Below, in pieces: positions 16,624-26,235 of a stretch of DNA of 64,000 bases (within the stretch, counting starts at the first letter, position 1; every line of letters begins with the position of its first letter). The stretch is taken from positions 62,001 to 126,000 of the forward strand of contig NZ_JONJ01000007.1 in assembly GCF_000711825.1 (NCBI RefSeq), in the 5' to 3' direction. The notes below the pieces were generated by a model that worked only from the letters and a program-made list of their open reading frames with translations, was not told where the DNA came from and ran no database searches. Position numbers and translations under genes: made by a program. Origin of the DNA: [Clostridium] aminophilum DSM 10710. GTDB taxonomy: Bacteria > Bacillota > Clostridia > Lachnospirales > Lachnospiraceae.

Positions 16624-18282
16624 TCAGGAAATTTTGGCTTCGGCCATTCTGATCGCCTCACCGATATGCGGTGCAAAATTCTCTTCGCCGACTTGTCCGA
16701 TCAGACCGAACTTCTCCATCGCCCGCCACGGCTGTTCATTGACATGAGAGAACACCATCTGTGTTCCGTTGGCCGTACAGCGGTCCACAAACTGGGAAAG
16801 GGACCTGAGTGCGCTCGCATCGATTGCCGGAACGCCCCGCATCCGGAGGACAATACATCTGGTATCCGCTTCCGGTGTGATTGCCGCAAGCTGATCCGCA
16901 TTTCCGAAAAACATCGGTCCGAAGATTTCAAATACGCGGATCTCCTTTGGAATGTGGCGGAGAGCCTGTTCATCCTCCGGCTTATCGCCGTCCGCCGGAT
17001 CAAAGTATTTCCATCCCATGACACCGGACTCATCGCTCATCCGCTTCATAAAGAGAATGCACGCGAGAATCATGCCGATCTCGATGGCAATGACCAGATC
17101 AAAAATCACCGTCAGCGCAAAGGTGATCAGAAGAACGGCAATGTCGCTCTTCGGGGCCGTCTTTGTGAGAAGAACCACCATGCGCCAGCCGCTCATGTTG
17201 TAGGCAACCATAAACAGAATCGCCGCAATCGTCGGCATCGGGATCAGAGCTGCATACGGCATCAGAAATACCAGTACCAGAACCAGAATGACCGCATGTA
17301 TCATGCCGGCGATCGGAGAACGGCCTCCGTTTTTGATGTTTGCCGCAGTCCGGGCAATCGCGCCGGTAGCCGGAATTCCTCCAAACAGTGCAGAGCCGAT
17401 GTTGCCGACGCCCTGCGCCACGAGTTCCATATTGGAGCGGTGTTTTCCGCCAACCATTCCGTCCGCAACGACACAGGACAGCAGGGACTCGATCGCAGCC
17501 AGAATGGCAATCGTAAATCCGTTTCCGGCCGCCGCATGGATTCCCTCAAAGGTGACCTCCGGAATATGGAACGCCGGAAGCGCGTTGCTGATGGAATAGA
17601 GATCTCCGATTGTATTGACCGGAAGGGCAAGGCATTTCACCGCCGCGCTCGCAGCGATGACCGCGATCAGAGACCCCGGGATCTTCTCGGAAACTTTCGG
17701 CCACACAATCAGAATCAGGAGACTGACGATGCCGACTGCAAGCGCCGTCGGATTCATTGTCCCGGAATTCCGTGCAAGCGCCGTCAGCTTCTGCACGGTC
17801 TCAATCGCTACCGTTCCCTTCGGATACGTGATTCCGAGAAAATCTTTCAGCTGGCCGATGATGATCGTCACCGCGATTCCGGCCGTGAATCCCATCGTAA
17901 TGGTATACGGGATATAGCGGATCAGACTGCCGAAGCGGAACACTCCCATCAGAATCAGGAGAATTCCGGCAATCACGGTTGCCAGAACCAGTCCGTCCAT
18001 TCCGTTCTTCATCACGATACCGGCTACGATTGTGGCAAATGCCGCCGTCGGTCCCGCGATCTGAACCTGACTTCCGCCCAGCAGGGAGATCAGGAATCCT
18101 GCCACAATCGCCGTATAGATACCCTGCTCCGGACCGACACCGGAAGCCAGTGCCAGGGCAATCGAAAGCGGCAGTGCAATGATGGCGACAATCAGTCCGG
18201 CCACCGCATCCGCCGCAAATTTCTGTGCCGTATACCCCTTTAACGTCGTGAGGAGCATCGGCTTCAATTCATCTCTGTTCAT
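16624..18282 (-). CDS. SulP-family inorganic anion transporter with C-terminal STAS domain
   Basis: 552 residues. An N-terminal membrane domain of 10-14 segments (AGLIVAIIALPLSIALALASGVGPEQGIYTAIVAGF is the classical SulP signature) is followed by a cytoplasmic STAS domain from about 430 (RVFEIFGPMFFGNADQL...; CIVLRMRGVPAIDASALRSL). Family members carry sulfate, bicarbonate or dicarboxylates; sulfate or bicarbonate is most likely but not resolved by sequence. ATG 18282 follows GAGGAAG. It appears monocistronic. Confidence 0.9.
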   Translation of the reverse strand: MNRDELKPMLLTTLKGYTAQKFAADAVAGLIVAIIALPLSIALALASGVGPEQGIYTAIVAGFLISLLGGSQVQIAGPTAAFATIVAGIVMKNGMDGLVLATVIAGILLILMGVFRFGSLIRYIPYTITMGFTAGIAVTIIIGQLKDFLGITYPKGTVAIETVQKLTALARNSGTMNPTALAVGIVSLLILIVWPKVSEKIPGSLIAVIAASAAVKCLALPVNTIGDLYSISNALPAFHIPEVTFEGIHAAAGNGFTIAILAAIESLLSCVVADGMVGGKHRSNMELVAQGVGNIGSALFGGIPATGAIARTAANIKNGGRSPIAGMIHAVILVLVLVFLMPYAALIPMPTIAAILFMVAYNMSGWRMVVLLTKTAPKSDIAVLLITFALTVIFDLVIAIEIGMILACILFMKRMSDESGVMGWKYFDPADGDKPEDEQALRHIPKEIRVFEIFGPMFFGNADQLAAITPEADTRCIVLRMRGVPAIDASALRSLSQFVDRCTANGTQMVFSHVNEQPWRAMEKFGLIGQVGEENFAPHIGEAIRMAEAKIS

Positions 18283-18551
18283 TTCTTTTCTTCCTCGTAA
18301 TCATCTGTGCCGTATGGTATCACGCGGCCGGAACCACAAACTCATCACGTCATGAATTTCTCCCGGCTGCGCCCGATGTCCGCGGAGACAAAAGCATACG
18401 CCCCCGAATCGTCGCAGACGGATAAAATCATATCACAAAACAACCGGCCGGAACACCGTTTTTTCAATCCTTTTGCACAACAAAGTCAACAAACAGGTAT
18501 CGCAAGGTGACATCTTCCGGTCTTGACAAACTTTTCGAAAAGTTCTACCTT
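18283..18551 (+). promoter_or_regulatory. Intergenic region with promoter for the TPP-riboswitch/thiT transcript
   Basis: No gene in 18283-18522. On the plus strand -35 TTGACA (18523-18528), 17-bp spacer and a weak -10 TACCTT (18546-18551) lie directly before the riboswitch. The spacer contains the small palindrome AACTTTTCGAAAAGTT. Confidence 0.5.
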
Positions 18552-18567
18552 AGTGTCAGTTTAATAA

Positions 18568-18650
18568 TTGCTGGGGGTGCCTTCGGGCTGAGAAATGTTT
18601 CGACATTACCCTTATTACTTGAACCGGACAATACCGGCGTAAGGAAGCAG
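18568..18650 (+). promoter_or_regulatory. TPP (THI-box) riboswitch
   Basis: The conserved TPP aptamer blocks occur in order: GGGGGTGC, GGGCTGAGA, a variable P3 arm with ACCC, CTTGAACCGG, and AATACCGGCGTAAGGAAG. P1 closes through TGCT/AGCA (18569-18572 with 18646-18649). It lies immediately upstream of a thiamine transporter gene, as expected; excess thiamine diphosphate should switch thiT off. Confidence 0.95.
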
Positions 18651-18655
18651 ATGAA

Positions 18656-18690
18656 CTCCCGGCATCATGATGTGTATGGGAGGTTTTTTT
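18656..18690 (+). promoter_or_regulatory. Expression-platform hairpin covering the thiT ribosome binding site
   Basis: CTCCC (18656-18660) can pair with GGGAG (18678-18682), which is the thiT Shine-Dalgarno sequence, and a run of seven T follows before the ATG. The element could sequester the ribosome site and/or act as a terminator under riboswitch control. Confidence 0.6.
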
Positions 18691-19407
18691 ATGTCAATTT
18701 TGGTCAATTCTTCCGTTGATGAGTGGGGCGGCATCACCTACACTCCGACTGCCGCCGGTTTTACTGCGATCGTTCTCGCAATCCTTGCGCTTCTGATTCT
18801 CGGATGCGGTCTTTTCGGCCACCGGCAGAAGCTGAGCACAAGACAGCTTTCCGTCTCTTCTCTTGCGATTGCGCTCGGCGTCGTCACTTCCATGATTGAA
18901 CTCATTCACATGCCGATGGGCGGATCCGTCACCCTGTTCAGCATGCTGTTTATCTCTCTGGTCGGATACTGGAACGGACTCCGCCCGGGGATCATGACCG
19001 CAGTCGCATACGGTCTTCTCCAGATGCTGATCAATCCTTATATCATCAGCGTTCCGCAGATGATCTGCGACTATCTCCTTGCGTTCGGCGCTCTGGGACT
19101 TTCAGGTCTCTTCTGTCATTCCGCGCACGGACTGCTGAAGGGATACCTCGCCGCGGTTCTCGGACGCTATTTCTTTTCCTTCCTCTCGGGATGGATCTTT
19201 TTCGGCACCTATGCCTCCGACTACGGTTTCCGCAGTGCGGTTCTGTACTCACTCGCCTATAACGGCGCATACCTCGGGCTGGAGGCACTGTTCACCGTCA
19301 TTCTGATCAGCATCCCGAATGTGCAGAATGCACTCGGCTATGTGCGGCAGTTCACCGCGGACGACGCGGAGGAGCACAGTGCCGCGTCCCGGCACCGGAT
19401 TGCCTGA
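18691..19407 (+). CDS. thiT: Thiamine ECF transporter substrate-binding (S) component
   Basis: 238 residues from ATG 18691 (GGGAGG 7 nt upstream). Six membrane segments; the hallmark of ThiT is STRQLSVSSLAIALGVVTSMIELIHMPMGGSVTLFSMLFISLVGYWNGLRPGI, followed by YSLAYNGAYLGLEALFTVILI. It binds thiamine and works with the shared ECF energising module, which is not encoded here. The TPP riboswitch upstream confirms the assignment. It ends 11 bp from the convergent DNA methyltransferase gene. Confidence 0.93.
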   Translation: MSILVNSSVDEWGGITYTPTAAGFTAIVLAILALLILGCGLFGHRQKLSTRQLSVSSLAIALGVVTSMIELIHMPMGGSVTLFSMLFISLVGYWNGLRPGIMTAVAYGLLQMLINPYIISVPQMICDYLLAFGALGLSGLFCHSAHGLLKGYLAAVLGRYFFSFLSGWIFFGTYASDYGFRSAVLYSLAYNGAYLGLEALFTVILISIPNVQNALGYVRQFTADDAEEHSAASRHRIA

Positions 19408-19418
19408 TGCAGCGCCGG

Positions 19419-21284
19419 TTACCGGCGGCACAGCTCCAGTTCCGAATCGGTGAGGCCGTACAGCCGCCCGATCTTTTGCTCAATCAGGGAGAGGATACCG
19501 CTCGTATCCTCTTTTTTTGTACGGAGAATTTCATCGACCAGTTTCACAATCTCCTTCTGTTCTTCCTCACCCGCTTCCGGAATCGGAATCTGCTCAATAT
19601 GAGAACGGAGAAGCTTCACCGACCGGTATTTTTTCCGGCACCAGAACGAGACAACCGCAGAATTCATCACCGCCAGAATGTAGCGGATCGAATAGCCTTT
19701 CAGTCTCGGAATCAGGATATTTGCACTGTTCAGCGTGAGCAGCCCGCGATCGTCATAGGCAAAGGCCGGCGTCGTTCCGATGAACCGGTAGATCAGTTTT
19801 TCCTCTGCCCGGTAGAATTCCTCCCGGGCAGCCTGCTGGAGCCGTGCCCTGTCATACCGGAGATAGACTCCGCTGTCACGATACGTATATCGTTCAATAT
19901 CGCTGCCGCGAAGCACCATTTCGCTTCCCGGGGCGCATTCCTCCGACAGAAACTCGCGGTTTGACCCGGTCACGATCCCGAGAGCAAAATCCGCATTGCC
20001 TTTCAGATAAACCCTTCCCGATTCCGGCCGGATCTTCCGCAGCACCCGTTCTTCTTCGTCCGTCACATCAAAATTCCAGTAGAATTCCGCCAGATCGCGC
20101 GACTGACGGAGAATCCGCGTCTTATCGCCGCAGGTGATACGGCAGCTGAGACTGTCTTTCCCGCAGTCTCCGTTCTCTTCGTATTCCCGTCGTTCCGCCC
20201 CGAGGAGAATCACCGGGCAGGAAACACCCCGAAACGCATTTCCGATATAACATATAAACCGAAGACCGGTCTTTCGCCGCAGCATCTCACGGATGGTCCG
20301 GTGCCGGCCCACATTCAGGATCGCTTCGGGAAGAACAAAACCGATCCGGGTATCCGGCCCTGCAAACCCGATCGACCGCTCCAGAAAGAGATCGTAGGAC
20401 TCTGTTCCGTGACGGGTGGCACACTCATACTGGTCTAAAAACGCCTTCTTTTCTGCTTCCGAGTACACATATCCCCACGGCGGATTCCCGACGATCAGGT
20501 CAAATGTCCCCGGCACCGCATCGCGAAGATAATCGCCGCACCGGATGTGTTCCGCAAGAATCCGTTCATCCCGGACGCCGTTCAGCCGGAGATTCATTCT
20601 TGCGATTTCCACCGCATCCGCATCGATATCCATACCGTACAGATTCTCAAAAGGAATTCCCCTCCGCAGAGCCTCGAGCAGAAAATTGCCGGTACCGCAG
20701 CAGGGATCGATCATCCTTTTCTCCCGGATCTTTGGAGTGACCCGCTCCATCTCATCCATCATCTGCGCAACCGTCTTCTGCGGAGTGTAGTATAATCCCG
20801 ACATTTTCCGGTCTGAATTTGCCATCAGGGAGAGATAGACAAACCCGAGATAATCCTGATAAGGCACAAAGGAAGGACCTCCGTCCCGGAGAATGACCTG
20901 CCGGTCCCCGCGATCGGTCTGCTGCCTCCTGAGAAGCGTATACTGTTCCCGGAGAATGGACGGAATACGCCGTGTTTGCGCCCCATCCGTCCGGAACGCT
21001 TCCAGAATTCTCCCGCAGACTGCCCGGTTCGTCCCGTCATCTTCTATATAATCCTCATACAGATCATTGCCGCGCACCGCGCGCTTGTTTCTCCGCGCGG
21101 TCAGTTTGTCCAGACTCCCGTTCCGGATGGCTCCGGCCGTTTTTTCGATTTCCGCACGGGAAACCGTGCTGCCGTCCGAGGACAGTCTTCCGTTGCGAAT
21201 CCAGTTCCGCACCGTTGCGGGCGTGACAAAAAGCAGAGAAGCAGCCTCTGCGACACTGATTTTCTCGTCTCTCATGTCCCGCAT
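19419..21284 (-). CDS. Adenine-N6 DNA methyltransferase (gamma-type, TaqI-like) with N-terminal HTH, orphan
   Basis: About 621 residues. A MerR/excisionase-like helix-turn-helix at the start (ISVAEAASLLFVTPATVRNWIRNGRLSS) precedes the methyltransferase core: SAM motif MIDPCCGTGNFLLEALRRG, acidic loop GMDIDADAVEIARMNL and catalytic NPPWGY. The C-terminal third (from about 420; ALGIVTGSNREFLSEECAPGSEMVLRGSDIERY...) resembles the TaqI-type target-recognition domain. It should methylate adenine in a specific duplex sequence. No nuclease domain is visible in it and no restriction gene is adjacent, so it looks solitary. ATG 21284 follows GGGAGG. Confidence 0.85.
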   Translation of the reverse strand: MRDMRDEKISVAEAASLLFVTPATVRNWIRNGRLSSDGSTVSRAEIEKTAGAIRNGSLDKLTARRNKRAVRGNDLYEDYIEDDGTNRAVCGRILEAFRTDGAQTRRIPSILREQYTLLRRQQTDRGDRQVILRDGGPSFVPYQDYLGFVYLSLMANSDRKMSGLYYTPQKTVAQMMDEMERVTPKIREKRMIDPCCGTGNFLLEALRRGIPFENLYGMDIDADAVEIARMNLRLNGVRDERILAEHIRCGDYLRDAVPGTFDLIVGNPPWGYVYSEAEKKAFLDQYECATRHGTESYDLFLERSIGFAGPDTRIGFVLPEAILNVGRHRTIREMLRRKTGLRFICYIGNAFRGVSCPVILLGAERREYEENGDCGKDSLSCRITCGDKTRILRQSRDLAEFYWNFDVTDEEERVLRKIRPESGRVYLKGNADFALGIVTGSNREFLSEECAPGSEMVLRGSDIERYTYRDSGVYLRYDRARLQQAAREEFYRAEEKLIYRFIGTTPAFAYDDRGLLTLNSANILIPRLKGYSIRYILAVMNSAVVSFWCRKKYRSVKLLRSHIEQIPIPEAGEEEQKEIVKLVDEILRTKKEDTSGILSLIEQKIGRLYGLTDSELELCRR

Positions 21285-21477
21285 CACTCTGCCTCCCTGC
21301 CTGCTTCTGTCCGGAATATTCCGGATGTCATCTTTTGCTTTCTGTCGATATTTTCGGTTTCATTCCTTTGCTTTTCAGCGTTTCTTCCGGGTTTCCACTG
21401 TATCTTCCGGATTACTTCTCCGGGAAAAACCGGCTGTTTTTCTTCTGTTTCCTGAAAAAACTGTCATTATGTCTGTT

Positions 21478-24400
21478 TCAGTCTTGATGCTGCGCGGTCA
21501 TTTTCCGGATCTCTTCTCTCGCGGCGGGATCGGCATCACACAGTGTCTCCGACGGACGGGCAAGGTAAAATCCCTGAATCAGATCCGCACCGAGACGGAT
21601 ACAGGTCTCCGCTTCCTCTCGGGTCTCCACGCCCTCGGCAATGATCATCTTGCCTCTCTCATGCGCATAGTTCACGATATATTCCATGATCGCCTTTTTG
21701 TCCGGGTTGTTCTGATTGTCCTTGATGATGGCGATGTCGACCTTGATGTACTTCGGCGAAATCATCAGCAGCGCCTTCTCGCTGTTGTATCCCGACCCGT
21801 AATCGTCCAGTGCAACTTCCATGCCCATTTCCCGGAGCGCCAGAATCTTCTGATCCCATTTTTCCTGGGAGACAGCCTTCTCCTCGGTGATCTCCATGAC
21901 CAGACGGTGAAGCTTATCGTGATAATTCGTGCTGAGATACTGCACCATTTCCCTGGTGATCGTCTGATCCGCAATCGAATTGTAGAACAGCCGGACATCC
22001 GGACTGCAGCCGCCTTTGTCCGCCAGCCGGAAGAACGCCTCGATGGATTCCGGAACCATCACATTCTCGATCTGATTCATTCTGGACTCCATCCGCGCCG
22101 TCTCGATCACCTCTGCCGGAGAGGAAAATGCCGGCTGATCCGGCCGCATCAGCGCTTCATACGCATAGATCGTACCGGTAGATACCCGGTAAATCGGCTG
22201 GAACACAAAATGGAATTCCCTGTCTTCCAGAAGTTTGATCAGTCCGTCCTTCTTTCTGCGGACGTCATCTTCTTCCTGATAGTTTTCGATATCGAAAGTG
22301 ACGAACTCGCCCTTCCGGTTTCGCTTCGCAATATAGAGGGCGGAATCGGCATAGCGCATCAACATCTCATAGTTTGATGCGTCTTCCGGGTACCACGCGA
22401 TTCCGGCGGAAATCCGGACCTGTCTGCGCTGTCCGTCTCCGACCTCGATCACCGCTCTGGAAAATGCATCCTTCAGGCGGCTGATCTGCGTCTCAATCTC
22501 CTCCCGGCTCTCGCCGTAATAGAATACGTTGAACTCGTCGCCGGAAATCCGGGCGGAAAGCGCCTTGGCGGAAGAGCACGCCATAATCGTCTTGGCCGCC
22601 GTGCGGATATAGGCATCGCCGAACTGATGGCCATAGGTATCATTGACACTCTTCAGATTGTCCAGATCCATCATCAGGAGAGCGCCGACGCCAAACTTCC
22701 GTTCTCCCGCCTCAAGAAGTTCCGTGATCTGTCTGCGGAACGAACGGCGGTTCAAAAGACTCGTGAGCGCATCGTGGTCGCGTTCAAAGATGATCATCCG
22801 GTTCCGCATAAGGGACTGTGTGACATCTTTCGCAAAACCGTAATGCATATTGTTTTCCCTGGATTCGCGTAAGCGGATGAAACATTTCTTTCCATCGCGC
22901 GTGATCTCATAGATCTCGCCGTTGATGCCGCTTTCCTGCTCCACGATATATTCGGATAGTCCGCTTAAAATCGCCCGGAATTCCATGACGCTCAGCGACT
23001 GGAGATTCTCCGGAGTCTTCAGTCCGAAGATATCAAAAAAGCCTTCGGTGACATACAGCGTCTTCTGCTCATCGTCGATCTGAAATCCTCCCAGCTTCTC
23101 CGAGGACATCTGAATGATCCTGGAAAAACGCCGGCCGGATGCGATCACATCCTCGCTCAGCCGCTCAACCTCATTGGAAAGAACATCGATTTCACGGATT
23201 CCGGTCTTCGGAAGACAGATCTGACTTCCGGGATCCGCTGTGCGGATTTTTCCGTGAAGACGTGCGATTGGCTTCTGAATATGATACGAGATGAACACAC
23301 TCGCCGCGATACCGAACAGAATCATCGCTCCGGCAGAGATCATAAATACCATCCGGACCAGATTCGGATATTTCTCGATACTGTCGTTCGGGACAACCGC
23401 GCCCAGAACCCAGTTCACATTCGGATACGGAACGTTGGAGCTGTAGAGATTGAGCGAAAATGCGCGGCAGAAATATTCGGCACTGTCCGGGTGAAGAAAT
23501 GCTTCGGCCGGCAGCGTCTCCCGCTGATTGGTCAGAGATTTGCGGATCGCCTCCCCGATTCCTCTGTCGCTCGCCGCCCAGGTAAAATTGCCGGATCCGA
23601 AAAATGCGGCAAATGATTCCGGTTTTTCCTCCCAGTTTGGCGCCAGTCCGAGAAAATAGCAGGCTTCCGCATCATCGGTCAGTTCGTTCTCCGGAAGCAG
23701 CGTGCGGATATAGTCCAGCGTGAGGTCCACACCCATCACGCCGTAGACGGTTCCATCCCGCAGAATCAGCGGAACCGAGTACGTGATAAAGGTCCGGTCT
23801 TCCCCCGAAAGTGACGTCACACTTCCCCAGAAACCGAGATCCCGCCAGTCGTAAAGACCCTTATTCCGGAATGCGGTCTGATAGGGCATATAGAAAAAGG
23901 GATACAGATCCTGTTCGTCCGTATGATACTGGAAGCACGGACTCCAGCTGATGTCGGTTGAAATGCCGGTACTCCGGATGACCGCCGCCGGTGCCCGTTC
24001 CAGAAGAAGATCGGTATTATGTTCCGTCGGCGTCGAAAGCGGATCCAGATCACGGATATAAACTCCCTGTTTGTCCAGAAGAGTTCCCTGTTTCTCCATT
24101 TCATCCAGATCGTCCGTATTCAGGATGATGTAAGCACCCGTCACACGGCTTGCGCGCATGATGCCGATCAGCTTTTCGGCCGCTTCCTCGAGAAACATAT
24201 TGACCCGCTCTCCCGGATGGTTCAGTTCCTCCAGCGTCAGTTCGCCGCGTATAAGCTTCACACGCATACGACGGTTGATCTCCTCGACCTCAAGGGAAAT
24301 GTTCATCCAGTTATTCTGCATCATGGATTCGATGTAATTCTTCCTGGCCCGCAGCCGCCCCTCAACCACATCGCCGGCATATTGGGCAAACCGCCGGTTT

Positions 24401-24519
24401 ACGCCGGAGATCGCGGCTGCTGCATACAGAATTGCTGCCTCGATGAGAAGCATTGCCATCAGAGGAATCAGAATTCTCCGGAAGATCGGCATATCATGGT
24501 TTGAATTATTCTTCATCAT
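21478..24519 (-). CDS. Membrane Cache-PAS-GGDEF-EAL protein (c-di-GMP turnover)
   Basis: 1013 residues. Membrane segment at about 12-38; large extracytoplasmic Cache-like sensor to about 385; second membrane segment about 390-413; HAMP-like helix pair; PAS-like domain about 470-575; GGDEF domain with SGDEF at the active loop and DHDALTSLLNRRSF at its start; EAL domain with YEALMRP, metal-binding N/E/DD residues (FYNS, MEITEE, LDDYGSGY), KVD, AEGVET and QGFYLARP. The EAL catalytic set looks complete and SGDEF is an accepted active variant, so both cyclase and phosphodiesterase activity are possible. Its ATG overlaps the stop of the upstream solute-binding lipoprotein gene (ATGA), which implies a sensor pair. 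Confidence 0.9.
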   Translation of the reverse strand: MMKNNSNHDMPIFRRILIPLMAMLLIEAAILYAAAAISGVNRRFAQYAGDVVEGRLRARKNYIESMMQNNWMNISLEVEEINRRMRVKLIRGELTLEELNHPGERVNMFLEEAAEKLIGIMRASRVTGAYIILNTDDLDEMEKQGTLLDKQGVYIRDLDPLSTPTEHNTDLLLERAPAAVIRSTGISTDISWSPCFQYHTDEQDLYPFFYMPYQTAFRNKGLYDWRDLGFWGSVTSLSGEDRTFITYSVPLILRDGTVYGVMGVDLTLDYIRTLLPENELTDDAEACYFLGLAPNWEEKPESFAAFFGSGNFTWAASDRGIGEAIRKSLTNQRETLPAEAFLHPDSAEYFCRAFSLNLYSSNVPYPNVNWVLGAVVPNDSIEKYPNLVRMVFMISAGAMILFGIAASVFISYHIQKPIARLHGKIRTADPGSQICLPKTGIREIDVLSNEVERLSEDVIASGRRFSRIIQMSSEKLGGFQIDDEQKTLYVTEGFFDIFGLKTPENLQSLSVMEFRAILSGLSEYIVEQESGINGEIYEITRDGKKCFIRLRESRENNMHYGFAKDVTQSLMRNRMIIFERDHDALTSLLNRRSFRRQITELLEAGERKFGVGALLMMDLDNLKSVNDTYGHQFGDAYIRTAAKTIMACSSAKALSARISGDEFNVFYYGESREEIETQISRLKDAFSRAVIEVGDGQRRQVRISAGIAWYPEDASNYEMLMRYADSALYIAKRNRKGEFVTFDIENYQEEDDVRRKKDGLIKLLEDREFHFVFQPIYRVSTGTIYAYEALMRPDQPAFSSPAEVIETARMESRMNQIENVMVPESIEAFFRLADKGGCSPDVRLFYNSIADQTITREMVQYLSTNYHDKLHRLVMEITEEKAVSQEKWDQKILALREMGMEVALDDYGSGYNSEKALLMISPKYIKVDIAIIKDNQNNPDKKAIMEYIVNYAHERGKMIIAEGVETREEAETCIRLGADLIQGFYLARPSETLCDADPAAREEIRKMTAQHQD

Positions 24520-25988
24520 CGCATTTCTTCCAATTCTTTTTTTGTCTTCTCATACCACCGGTCAAAGTTTTTGTCCGTATCATATTGCGCTGCCGCTTCT
24601 TTGCGGCGCATTCCCTGTTTTACCAGGATCTCTACCGATTCCCGGTCCATCTCCGACTGTTCTATAAGAGACGTTGCCAGATAAGTCCGGAGTTTTGCGC
24701 TGTTTTTCATCGGCGCGGTACTGTACATTTTATTTTCGTTCACAGTTGTCATCGCCGTTTTGAGTGCACTGCGGATAATGTCCGATGCCCCGCTTCCGCT
24801 CAGAAGTTCCGGATTGTTGGCCGCAATCTTTACCGGGAGATAACTGGTAGCCAGGGAAAAGCGGAGATTATTTTCCGTCTTCGTGAACCATTTGAGGAAT
24901 TCCACTGCCGCTTTTTCCTTCTCTTCGTTTGACACCGAAACGGCCATACCGGCGCCCTGTTCTACATAATACTGCTCTCCTTCCGCAAAAACCGGCGCCT
25001 TCCGTATCTCCAGACGGACCGGATAACTAGTATTGTCGGACCGGGTCACCGTCCCGGACGCAAATGTCACACTGGCACTGGATCCCACAAACGCAAGGAT
25101 GGTTCCCATCTTCATATCATCACTCCGGAACCGCCCCGATGCGGTAAAATACCCGTTGATGAACGGAACATAATAATTGTCCCAGAGTTTTCGCATCACT
25201 TTCCGGTCAAAATGGATCTCCGCGCGCCCTTCTTCATCCGGAGTGAGAATTCCCGTTCCGAGCTGAGCCGCGCCGACCATACAGTAATTCGCAAGAGAGT
25301 CTCTTCCGAAAAGTGCTTTTCCGTCATCCGGAGTAGCCGTTTTCCGATCGGTCCATTCGTAGTATTCTTCTGCAAGTTCCGTCACACCCTCGATCGTGGA
25401 CAGTTTCTCTATATCCGCTCCGGTCTCTTCGGCAAACCGGTCCCAGTCTGTCCGGTTCAGAATCAGAAGCTCCGTTGCCTTGGCAATCGGAAATATCTTC
25501 AATTCATTCTTCGCCGACAGCACGCCATCTTCCATATAGCGGTCAACGTATTCTTTTTTCTCCGCTTCGCTCAGAAACGGCGCCATATCCTTCAGAATTC
25601 CCCGGGCATCCAGTTCTTTTGCCGTGTCCGGATAAACCGGAAAAAGATCCGGTACCTCGGCCGAACCGACTCTCTTATCCACAGCAGCCCATACCGCGCT
25701 CTCCAGATCTTCCAGTGATCCCTGACTGGTGGGCTCGACATGGATTCCCTTCTCCCTTCCGACCGTATCATTGAATTCCTGCACCAGCGACAAAAAGCAC
25801 TCCAGCTGCTGCCCTCCGTAGTAAGTCCACAATGTGATCTTTATGGGATTCTTGTCTTCCGCCGATTTCGCCGCATAACTGCTTTCTCCCGCCATACACC
25901 CGGCGGTGCAGAACAACAGCACCGCGGTCAGCATGATTCCGGCTCCCCGCTTCAGCCGCGCTCTGATCCCAAAATCCCGATCTCTCAT
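24516..25988 (-). CDS. Extracellular solute-binding lipoprotein (ABC sugar-binding type), orphan
   Basis: 490 residues from ATG 25988 (GGAGG 6 nt upstream; an upstream in-frame ATG at 26063 was rejected). Signal peptide with lipobox FCTAGC, then a family 1 solute-binding fold: KITLWTYYGGQQLECFLSLVQEFNDTVG, DLFPVYPDTAKELDARGILKDM, and EKEKAAVEFLKWFTKTENNLRFS near the C-terminus. Such proteins normally deliver sugars to an ABC permease, but none is encoded nearby; instead it is coupled to the GGDEF-EAL protein. The likely role is ligand sensing for c-di-GMP signalling. Ligand unknown. Confidence 0.85.
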   Translation of the reverse strand: MRDRDFGIRARLKRGAGIMLTAVLLFCTAGCMAGESSYAAKSAEDKNPIKITLWTYYGGQQLECFLSLVQEFNDTVGREKGIHVEPTSQGSLEDLESAVWAAVDKRVGSAEVPDLFPVYPDTAKELDARGILKDMAPFLSEAEKKEYVDRYMEDGVLSAKNELKIFPIAKATELLILNRTDWDRFAEETGADIEKLSTIEGVTELAEEYYEWTDRKTATPDDGKALFGRDSLANYCMVGAAQLGTGILTPDEEGRAEIHFDRKVMRKLWDNYYVPFINGYFTASGRFRSDDMKMGTILAFVGSSASVTFASGTVTRSDNTSYPVRLEIRKAPVFAEGEQYYVEQGAGMAVSVSNEEKEKAAVEFLKWFTKTENNLRFSLATSYLPVKIAANNPELLSGSGASDIIRSALKTAMTTVNENKMYSTAPMKNSAKLRTYLATSLIEQSEMDRESVEILVKQGMRRKEAAAQYDTDKNFDRWYEKTKKELEEMR

Positions 25989-26141
25989 AAATAACCTCCG
26001 CGCCGATCCGAACGTGCAGTCCAACGGCAATTCTTTCTGTCCGCATCGTCCGGGAGATATCACAACCTATCCCCTGTCGTTCGTTACAGGGCTTTCATCA
26101 TAATATCGGCATTCTATTATATAATAATAATTATTTTTGTG

Positions 26142-26190
26142 TGAAAAATGCCGCAGAGAACCGATTTTTCGGCCTCTGCGGCATTTTTCA
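26142..26190 (-). terminator. Strong terminator after the molybdenum hydroxylase operon
   Basis: Perfect 17-bp stem (26142-26158 with 26174-26190), core GCCGCAGAG/CTCTGCGGC, flanked by A-run and T-run on both sides, so it may work in both directions. It lies 46 bp after the end of the Mo-subunit gene. Confidence 0.9.
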
Positions 26191-26235
26191 CTCTTTATTT
26201 TAGATGTTTTTCGTATGTTTTCCGATTATTCCGGG

